Below are positions 6,898 through 11,596 of a stretch of DNA of 11,596 nt, piece after piece. Positions within the stretch are counted from its first letter, which is position 1; the number at the start of each line of letters is the position of its first letter. The DNA lies in contig JAJFLK010000051.1 of the NCBI GenBank assembly GCA_021772735.1, positions 1 to 11,596 of the forward strand. Direction: 5' to 3'. The notes under the pieces were generated by a model, which saw only the letters and a program-made list of their open reading frames with translations, had not been told where the DNA came from and made no database searches. The DNA is from Candidatus Sumerlaeota bacterium. GTDB taxonomy: Bacteria; Sumerlaeota; Sumerlaeia; MVZB01; JAJFLK01. Made by a program: the position numbers and the translations under genes.

Positions 6898-7842
6898 TCA
6901 GCAGATAAAGTTCAGAGCCTGGGGGACGATCTCAAAGGTTGCCGGAAGGCGGCCCGGAGTTTCGCCGTCCAGGTCGATCAGGACATCACCGACGCCCGGC
7001 TCGGCCGTCGCGATGAGCCTGCGACCGCGCACGAACGTCACTTTTTCGCTCTCCATGTGCTCGCCCGTATAGATTTTCCCCGAATCCTTGATCTGCTCGC
7101 CCAGGGTCAGATCGGCCATGATGACAATGTCGAACAGACCGTCATCGGGGATCGCTTCAGGCGCGACCATCATCCCTCCGCCGAAAAATCGCCCGTTGCA
7201 GACCGCCGCCGTGCTGACGTTGAAAACCTGATCCAGCGAATCATCGACGCGAATCCGCACGGCCTGATTGCGGTACCGAACCAGCGCCTTGAAGATGCCC
7301 CACTGGAAGGCAAATTTGCCGGGCAAAATCTTCTTGGCGATCGTCAGGGCGTTGACCGCGATATCAGCGGCGCCGCTCAGGCCGAAGCTCCCGATATTAT
7401 CGAAGTATCGAATCACCTCGTCTCCGGCCAGCGCCTGGCAGGTCATCCGGCCGATATCGATCCTCCGAATTTGGCCCTTGGCCAGGCGATCGATCTGGCC
7501 CTCAAGATCATCCGGAAGATCGAAAGTTCGGCGGAAATCGCCGCCGGTCGCGCTGACGAGCAGGCCGAGCGACGCATCGGGGTTGATCGCCCGATCGTTC
7601 TCCATGAAGCCGTTGACGACTTCGTTCATCGTACCGTCGCCGCCGACGGCGATGATCCGTTCCGCCCCTCGCTTCAAGGCCTCGCGTGTCAGGCGGATCG
7701 CATCGAGCGGCGACTCGGTGAATGACGTCTCGACCTCGCCCAGCGCGTCACGCAGCTTGCCTTCGATGGCCGGCCAGTTCGCGCGGGTCCGGCCGCCCGA
7801 GGAGTTTGGATTGACGACGGTATGAGTTAAGACGGAGGACAT
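6898..7842 (-). CDS. YegS/DgkB-type lipid kinase (diacylglycerol kinase catalytic domain)
   Basis: A 314-residue ATP-dependent lipid kinase. The likely substrate is diacylglycerol, giving phosphatidic acid, but the family also phosphorylates other lipids. Landmarks are VVNPNSSGGR (9-18) of the nucleotide-binding domain, GGDGTMNEVVNG (67-78), GRFFGGGMMVAP (217-228), IPDDGLFDIVI (231-241) and LDGE (291-294), in the family order and at normal length. The usual nucleotide-loop motif GTGNDFAR reads SATGGDFRR (97-105), so Asn is replaced by Gly and the first Gly is missing. The ATG at 7842 directly follows the glpD stop (TGAATG) and is served by an AGAGG inside the end of glpD, so the two proteins are translationally coupled. 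No signal peptide or membrane segment is seen; a peripheral membrane enzyme is expected. Pairing with glpD points to glycerolipid metabolism or lipid turnover. Confidence 0.87.
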   Translation of the reverse strand: MSSVLTHTVVNPNSSGGRTRANWPAIEGKLRDALGEVETSFTESPLDAIRLTREALKRGAERIIAVGGDGTMNEVVNGFMENDRAINPDASLGLLVSATGGDFRRTFDLPDDLEGQIDRLAKGQIRRIDIGRMTCQALAGDEVIRYFDNIGSFGLSGAADIAVNALTIAKKILPGKFAFQWGIFKALVRYRNQAVRIRVDDSLDQVFNVSTAAVCNGRFFGGGMMVAPEAIPDDGLFDIVIMADLTLGEQIKDSGKIYTGEHMESEKVTFVRGRRLIATAEPGVGDVLIDLDGETPGRLPATFEIVPQALNFIC

Positions 7843-9621
7843 TCACACCTCTTCGGAGCCGGCGCGGGCAAGTTCACCGGCGGGACTGAATCGAATCATG
7901 ACCCGGTCGATCTCGCGCCGGCGTCGCTCGGCGTCCCAGCCCAGCTCCTGGGCCATAAGATCGGCCGCGGCTTCGATGGCGGCCGGGCCCGGATCGCCAA
8001 GCGTGGCGAGCCCAGTCCGGCGAAACAAGACATCTTCCAGCGTCACTGCCATCTCTGATCGGGCGGCGAGGATAATCTGCGCGCCGATGTCATTGAAACT
8101 TTCGCTCATTGGCTTTGCAAGACGCGAGTCCCCGGCGGCGAGGCTTGTCACGTCTCCGATCCGAGAGCCGTAATTGCGGGCAAGGTTACGGACGACTGAC
8201 TCGGGAAGCTCGGCATGACGGGAGACGGCCTCGCGCTCGAACACCGCGAAGCGGCCGACGTCACCCGCATAAGTCGGCGTCGTCTCCGTCACGCAGCGCG
8301 CGGGTTCGGCTTTCAGCCCGCCCCCGGCTTTCAGCTTTTGAACGGCGAGATTCACGATCTGCTCGGCGAGGTGGCGCGAGGTCGTCCACTTGCCCCCGAT
8401 TGCGGAGATCATGCCCTCGACACCTTCTTCGCGGCCGTGGTCGAAGATTTCCGCCGCTCGGCTCGCCGTATAGGGGTCCGCATCCTCGGAACCATTGGCG
8501 GCATTGCCGCCGGCTGTTGCGCTCCCGGTTTCGACCTGAGTCTCGCGATCCACCAACGGACGCATGCCGCCATAGAAATGCAGGACATCGGAACGGGTCA
8601 ATTTCGCCGCTGGATAGCCGCGATTGATGACGCCGATGAAATCTTCGATGTCATCCTCGGTCACGGCGAAGTCATCGGGAGCGCCCGAATAAACGGTGTC
8701 GGTCGTCCCGAGGATCGAATGGCCGCGCCAGGGGAGGATGAAAAAGTGCCCGCCCTCGGGCGTGGGCAACGACACGGCGTGGCCACGCGTCATATTGCGC
8801 GTCAGGAGGTGGATGCCCTTGGATCGGATCAGGCGGCGCGCTCCCCTGCCCCCGCGAGCCACGCCCATCAACAGATCGGCCCAGGGGCCGGCGGCGTTCA
8901 GCGTCACGCGCGCATGAATCTCATATTCCTTCGAACTATCCGAGCCATCCTCAACATCCGCGACTCGGACGCCCTCAATGCGCGCGGCGCTTTCGTTCGC
9001 TTCGCCACTACGCTCAGCGCGTATGAAGCTGCGCACTTCGGCGTAATTGGCAACGGCGGCTCCGCGCGCGACCGCGCCCATAATGGCTTCGAGCGCGAGG
9101 CGTTCGGGCGAATACATCTGGCAATCGCCAAACGCCATGGCGCCGGTCATCGATGTCGGCTCAAGGCCGGGCTCAAGGGCGATGGCCTCGGCTCGGGTGA
9201 GGCGGCGATGCCGCGCGATATGCTGATCCGGATCGTCGAGCCGGTTGCGATCCCACGCGAGCAGGTCATACAACGTCAGCCCGACGCCGAGCGCGGCCCG
9301 GCCTTTCATCCCAGCGCCGAACGTCGGGACGATAAACTCGAGCGGATAAACCATATGCGGAGCGTTGCGCTCCCAGAGTCGGCGCTCGCGAAGCGATTCG
9401 CGCACGAGGCCGAGCTCGAAATTGCGCAAGTAGCGGAGGCCGCCGTGGATCAATTTTGAAGACGCCGCCGAAGTCGCGTGTGCGAAATCACACTTCTCGA
9501 CCAACGCGACCGAGAGCCCGCGCAGCGAGGCGTCCCACGCCACGCACGCGCCGGTGATCCCGCCGCCGATGATTAGCAGATCGTAAGGCTCTCGCGTCAT
9601 CGCGAGAAGGTCGCGTTTCAT
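7843..9621 (-). CDS. glpD: Aerobic-type glycerol-3-phosphate dehydrogenase (FAD-dependent)
   Basis: A 592-residue membrane-associated flavoprotein that oxidises sn-glycerol 3-phosphate to dihydroxyacetone phosphate and passes electrons to quinone. Visible are the N-terminal FAD-binding GGGITG (19-24) with the Glu at the end of strand 2 (VEKCD, 41-45), the family signature SSKLIHGGLRYL (54-65), NAAGPWAD (242-249), GGMRPL (351-356) with the conserved Arg354, GGKWTTSR (409-416), and a C-terminal helical DAO_C domain (about 440-575). Two stretches, about 204-232 and 365-385, are Ser/Asp/Gly/Ala-rich and look like surface insertions. ATG 9621 gives the normal N-terminus; Met8 is an alternative, and neither has a strong ribosome binding site. 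Substrate could also be a related alpha-hydroxy phosphate, but every expected motif of GlpD is present. No glpF or glpK is in the window. Confidence 0.93.
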   Translation of the reverse strand: MKRDLLAMTREPYDLLIIGGGITGACVAWDASLRGLSVALVEKCDFAHATSAASSKLIHGGLRYLRNFELGLVRESLRERRLWERNAPHMVYPLEFIVPTFGAGMKGRAALGVGLTLYDLLAWDRNRLDDPDQHIARHRRLTRAEAIALEPGLEPTSMTGAMAFGDCQMYSPERLALEAIMGAVARGAAVANYAEVRSFIRAERSGEANESAARIEGVRVADVEDGSDSSKEYEIHARVTLNAAGPWADLLMGVARGGRGARRLIRSKGIHLLTRNMTRGHAVSLPTPEGGHFFILPWRGHSILGTTDTVYSGAPDDFAVTEDDIEDFIGVINRGYPAAKLTRSDVLHFYGGMRPLVDRETQVETGSATAGGNAANGSEDADPYTASRAAEIFDHGREEGVEGMISAIGGKWTTSRHLAEQIVNLAVQKLKAGGGLKAEPARCVTETTPTYAGDVGRFAVFEREAVSRHAELPESVVRNLARNYGSRIGDVTSLAAGDSRLAKPMSESFNDIGAQIILAARSEMAVTLEDVLFRRTGLATLGDPGPAAIEAAADLMAQELGWDAERRRREIDRVMIRFSPAGELARAGSEEV

Positions 9622-9681
9622 GATTGGGATACGCCCGCCCCCTGGCGCAAGAACACTTTATCCGGCGGGTCCGCGCGAAAG

Positions 9682-9897
9682 TCAATCTCGGCCGAAAAAC
9701 GAAAGAAACGCCCCCACCAGCGCGATCAGAAGGCCGGGGATAAACGTCAGGAACCCGACCATGACGCCCCAGAATCCGGCCTGCGCCAGCCGTTCGCCGG
9801 TCGCGCCGATCAGGTGCGCAATGGCGACCTCCACGGCCATCACCCCGAAGGGCAGGACCATCAGACCCACACCGATGAGAATCAGGAGTTTTCCCAT
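9682..9897 (-). CDS. Small two-helix membrane protein, unknown function
   Basis: A 71-residue, very hydrophobic protein not recognised as a named family. Two membrane segments are visible, about 3-30 (LILIGVGLMVLPFGVMAVEV) and about 41-68 (FWGVMVGFLTFIPGLLIALV), joined by a short loop (GATGERLAQ). It ends with FFGRD. It starts at ATG 9897 without a clear ribosome binding site and stops 60 bases before glpD on the same strand, so it may lead the glpD-lipid kinase unit. It could be a small membrane partner of that unit, but this is only positional. The hydrophobic pattern supports a real gene over a chance frame. Confidence 0.6.
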   Translation of the reverse strand: MGKLLILIGVGLMVLPFGVMAVEVAIAHLIGATGERLAQAGFWGVMVGFLTFIPGLLIALVGAFLSFFGRD

Positions 9898-10058
9898 GCG
9901 CTGAGCTTAGGCCGGAGGCCCTCGCCCGGCAACCCCGCACTTAGGCCGGGCGACGAAGCTCGGGCCAGAGCGTCCCTCAGCGTGTCCGTGCCGCATCGCC
10001 AAACCAATTATTTGCTCACCATCGGCCCGCGAGAGTGATACAAGTGTCGAGTTCATCC

Positions 10059-10085
10059 AAATGATCCCGGGGAAATGATCACGGG
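10059..10085. repeat. Direct repeat AAATGATCMCGGG before the crotonase gene
   Basis: AAATGATCCCGGG (10059-10071) and AAATGATCACGGG (10073-10085) differ at one base and start 14 bases apart. They lie 69 bases upstream of the crotonase start, in the divergent spacer 9898-10153. Spaced copies like this could be an operator, but no regulator gene is nearby to match it. The spacer holds no other clear signal. Confidence 0.5.
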
Positions 10086-10140
10086 CGTTGAATCCAGCGG
10101 AGCGGCTCCACGCCCGGCGTCTCAATCCGGCCCACAAGAA

Positions 10141-10145
10141 AAGGA
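10141..10145 (+). promoter_or_regulatory. Ribosome binding site of the crotonase gene
   Basis: AAGGA lies 8 bases before ATG 10154. It decides this start over the in-frame TTG at 10088, which would add 22 Arg/Asn-rich residues that are not typical of the family. Confidence 0.7.
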
Positions 10146-10153
10146 ATCCAAAG

Positions 10154-10948
10154 ATGGCTGACGTCGAAGTTATTCGCGATGGAAGTATAACGACCCTGGT
10201 GGCCAATCGCCCCAAGGCGCGCAATGCGCTGAGCCTTGAGATGCGCGCGATGCTGTGCGATGCGCTGCACGACGCCGAAGCCGATGATTCGGTCCGTTGC
10301 GTCGTCATCAAGGGCGCGGGCGATCACTTCATGGCCGGCGGCGACGTCAAGGGCATGGGCGAAGCCATGAGCAAAACGCCCGAGGAAATTCACAAGCAGT
10401 TCCTGCTAAGAATTCACGACCTCCATCCGATCATGTTCGCCATGCGGCGGATGCCCAAACCTGTAATTGCGAGCGTGCAGGGGGCGGCGGCCGGAGCAGG
10501 CGTCAGCGTCGCGCTGGCATGCGACCTTGTCATCGCCGATGAGGATGCGTTCTTCACGCTCGCCTACTGCAAGATCGGCACCAGCCCGGATGGCTCTTCG
10601 ACGTTTCACCTGCCGCGCACCGTCGGGATCAAGAAATCCATGGAGATCGCCCTGCTCGGCGATCGGTTCACGGCCGCCGAAGCCGAGCGGATCGGGATGA
10701 TCAATTTTGTCGCTTCGCGCGGGACGCTCGAAGCCGAGACCGCCAAACTCGCCACGCGCCTTGCCAATGGCCCCACGCACGTCTACGGCAATACGAAACG
10801 CTTGCTCTACGAATCCAACGAGCGCCAGTTCGAGACGCAGCTTCAGGCCGAGGCCGAGGCGTTTGCCGATTCCGCCTCGCGCGCGGACTTCCGCGAGGGC
10901 GTGATGGCATTCATTGAAAAACGTGAAGCCGTGTTCACCGGGAAATAG
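10154..10948 (+). CDS. Crotonase-fold enoyl-CoA isomerase/hydratase family protein
   Basis: A 264-residue acyl-CoA-binding enzyme, the normal length for the family. Visible are NRPKARNALS (18-27), the oxyanion-hole segment FMAGGDVKGM (59-68), the GAAAGAG turn (110-116) and ACDLVIAD (122-129). Aligned by eye to rat mitochondrial crotonase, the first catalytic Glu (144) is Ser118 here and the second (164) is Tyr138. Both hydratase glutamates are thus absent. The segment GTSPDGSST (142-150) has Asp146, the position used as catalytic acid/base in PaaG-type isomerases. I therefore favour a double-bond isomerase or another crotonase chemistry over water addition. The C-terminal region (220-264) is helical and Glu/Ala-rich. 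Start ATG 10154 is set by its ribosome binding site. It is transcribed alone, divergent from the small membrane protein gene. It may act in fatty-acid or aromatic acyl-CoA breakdown, which is not proven by context. Confidence 0.85.
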   Translation: MADVEVIRDGSITTLVANRPKARNALSLEMRAMLCDALHDAEADDSVRCVVIKGAGDHFMAGGDVKGMGEAMSKTPEEIHKQFLLRIHDLHPIMFAMRRMPKPVIASVQGAAAGAGVSVALACDLVIADEDAFFTLAYCKIGTSPDGSSTFHLPRTVGIKKSMEIALLGDRFTAAEAERIGMINFVASRGTLEAETAKLATRLANGPTHVYGNTKRLLYESNERQFETQLQAEAEAFADSASRADFREGVMAFIEKREAVFTGK

Positions 10949-11120
10949 AACACGCCGAACGCGGCTCAACATTCAAGGAGCTGATTCAACACGATTTATG
11001 GCAAGCGAACGAAATTCATGATCTGTCAGGGCGCGCTCGTAAAGCCCGGTCCGATCAGTCGATGGAACTGAGAGGGGAGCTTCCCCGATTGCGGTCATGC
11101 CGTGGGTAACTTATTGGCCA

Positions 11121-11148
11121 TTGACACTGAGGGGCGGATCGCTATATG
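11121..11148 (+). promoter_or_regulatory. Sigma70-like promoter for the secreted protein gene
   Basis: TTGACA (11121-11126, a perfect -35) is followed by a 16-base spacer and TATATG (11143-11148, 4 of 6 to the -10 consensus). It is the best promoter match I found in the window and points toward the gene starting at 11327. Confidence 0.6.
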
Positions 11149-11167
11149 CACGATTTGGTGGATGGAA

Positions 11168-11186
11168 CAACAAATGGTTTTTGTTG
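11168..11186 (+). other. Perfect 7-bp hairpin in the 5' leader
   Basis: CAACAAA (11168-11174) pairs with TTTGTTG (11180-11186) across a 5-base loop (TGGTT). It is AT-rich and therefore weak, but lies just downstream of the predicted transcription start. Confidence 0.4.
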
Positions 11187-11269
11187 ATGTGGTAGGGTCG
11201 TGCCCACGCGTGGCGGCGATCGGGCGATAGGCTCCCGGGCATCCGGCCCCTCCAAATCGATCACGCCCC

Positions 11270-11290
11270 GGAACCTGCGAAACAGGTTCC
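11270..11290 (+). other. Perfect 8-bp hairpin in the 5' leader
   Basis: GGAACCTG (11270-11277) pairs with CAGGTTCC (11283-11290) across the loop CGAAA. It ends 36 bases before the start codon and 22 bases before the ribosome binding site. It could affect mRNA stability or translation, or bind a regulator. I could not match it to a known riboswitch. Confidence 0.55.
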
Positions 11291-11312
11291 AACCAGGTAG
11301 AGTATTACGATC

Positions 11313-11317
11313 AGGAG
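11313..11317 (+). promoter_or_regulatory. Ribosome binding site of the secreted protein gene
   Basis: AGGAG lies 9 bases before ATG 11327, which supports this start even though it yields an unusually long leader peptide. Confidence 0.7.
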
Positions 11318-11326
11318 ATACCTCAA

Positions 11327-11596
11327 ATGAATAGTCACGTTCAATTCCCCGAGACGCGCGTCGGGAAGCCTCGTTTGGGCAATATTTGGACCAGGCCCAG
11401 CCGCATCCTTGCGTATGCGGGCTTTGTTCCGAGCCTCTTGATGTTCATGGGGCTCACTCGTGGAAGCCTGGGTCAAACGGCGGACTTCGACGCCGATGTC
11501 GTCATCAGCGGGACGGGAAACCCCGGTGTGGCGGCGTTGGATATCTCCGGCGGTGATATGCATCTGGATGACGGCGTCCTCACCGATCAAGGCCCT
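11327..11596 (+). CDS. Secreted beta-rich surface protein, N-terminal fragment (runs off the window)
   Basis: The first 90 residues of a gene that stays open to the last base. Residues 1-26 are polar with several Arg and Lys. A hydrophobic core follows (ILAYAGFVPSLLMFMGL, 27-43), then TRGSLGQTA with a likely signal peptidase site near residues 49-52. The mature part begins DFDADVVISGTGNPG and alternates Gly, Asp and aliphatic residues (LDISGGDMHLDDGVLTDQG). That pattern resembles the start of beta-helix, adhesin or autotransporter-like repeat proteins and large Planctomycete surface proteins. The n-region of about 26 residues is longer than usual for a Sec signal, as in some large autotransporters. 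The gene has its own promoter, leader and ribosome binding site. The full domain structure cannot be judged from this fragment. Confidence 0.72.
   Translation, partial: MNSHVQFPETRVGKPRLGNIWTRPSRILAYAGFVPSLLMFMGLTRGSLGQTADFDADVVISGTGNPGVAALDISGGDMHLDDGVLTDQGP

Larger units (their letters stand above)
10949..11326. other. 378-base gene-free stretch; leader region of the secreted protein gene
   Basis: No coding frame of useful length or tRNA-like fold is seen. The first part (10949-11120) holds a short inverted repeat GGGGA/TCCCC (11074-11086) without a T-tract, which is a poor terminator for the crotonase gene. The second part carries a strong promoter match (11121-11148), two perfect hairpins (11168-11186 and 11270-11290), a 10-bp palindrome CCACGCGTGG (11204-11213) and a ribosome binding site. 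If transcription starts near 11155, the 5' leader is about 170 bases long. Confidence 0.6.

Noticed and set aside
8215..9459. A 414-codon open frame on the plus strand inside glpD
   Set aside because: It is antisense to a fully motif-supported glpD. Its translation lacks any recognisable fold and it has no ribosome binding site.
9906..9950. Direct repeat CTTAGGCCGG (9906-9915 and 9940-9949)
   Set aside because: Ten bases in a GC-rich spacer, with no matching spacing to a promoter or gene start; likely chance.
10088..10153. Upstream TTG start that would lengthen the crotonase by 22 residues
   Set aside because: The extension is Arg/Asn-rich and unlike the family, while ATG 10154 has AAGGA 8 bases upstream and gives the normal N-terminus.
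11074..11086. GGGGA-GCT-TCCCC hairpin as terminator of the crotonase gene
   Set aside because: The stem is only 5 bp with a 3-base loop, lies over 120 bases past the stop codon and has no T-tract after it.
11240..11326. c-di-GMP (GEMM) riboswitch in the leader of the secreted protein gene
   Set aside because: A GAAA-containing loop and an ACCAGGTAG stretch looked suggestive, but the paired helices and conserved core of that riboswitch could not be built.
1..11596. CRISPR arrays, insertion sequences, tRNA or rRNA genes, phage genes
   Set aside because: No spaced repeats, transposase motifs, terminal inverted repeats or tRNA-like folds were seen on either strand.

Overview
The window reads as an ordinary, gene-dense stretch of a GC-rich bacterial chromosome. 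The best guess is a Planctomycetota (Phycisphaerae-like) or another deep-branching Gram-negative lineage. Supports for this guess are a multidomain Hanks-type Ser/Thr kinase next to a type IV pilus retraction ATPase, a heterodisulfide-reductase-like CCG iron-sulfur protein, and a long-leader secreted protein beginning a beta-rich chain. No single feature proves the taxonomy. There is no sign of a prophage, insertion sequence, CRISPR array, tRNA or rRNA.

Layout. Bases 1-5416 are transcribed rightward. They hold the 3' end of a CCG-domain Fe-S oxidoreductase subunit (1-860), a tandem pair of paralogous alpha/beta hydrolases (1008-1928 and 1932-2864, translationally coupled), a small two-helix membrane protein (2894-3178) and a 740-residue kinase (3194-5416). 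Bases 5417-5503 separate this run from a convergent leftward block and contain a hairpin that could terminate both. The leftward block, read from right to left, is a small two-helix membrane protein (9897-9682), FAD-dependent glycerol-3-phosphate dehydrogenase (9621-7843), a YegS/DgkB-type lipid kinase whose ATG directly follows the glpD stop (7842-6898), a 236-base spacer with a 9-bp tandem repeat, and pilT (6661-5504). From a divergent spacer (9898-10153) a crotonase-fold enzyme runs rightward (10154-10948). It is followed by a 378-base gene-free stretch carrying a good sigma70-like promoter and two perfect hairpins. The window ends inside a secreted protein gene (11327 onward, open at the edge).

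Function. glpD and the lipid kinase form a glycerolipid unit (G3P oxidation; phosphorylation of a lipid such as diacylglycerol). The CCG protein and the crotonase are the kind of enzymes that serve acyl-CoA oxidation, but they are 9 kb apart and need not be linked. The most unusual gene is the kinase. It joins an N-terminal domain of the type normally found on type II secretion/type IV pilus assembly ATPases (MshEN/GspE-N, a c-di-GMP-binding fold in some members) to a complete Ser/Thr kinase and then to a second, catalytically degenerate kinase domain. It lies tail to tail with pilT. This suggests, without proving, a regulator of pilus or secretion function. Three other enzymes show changed catalytic positions: both hydrolases have Ser where the family usually has its catalytic Asp, and the crotonase lacks both hydratase glutamates but keeps an isomerase-type Asp.
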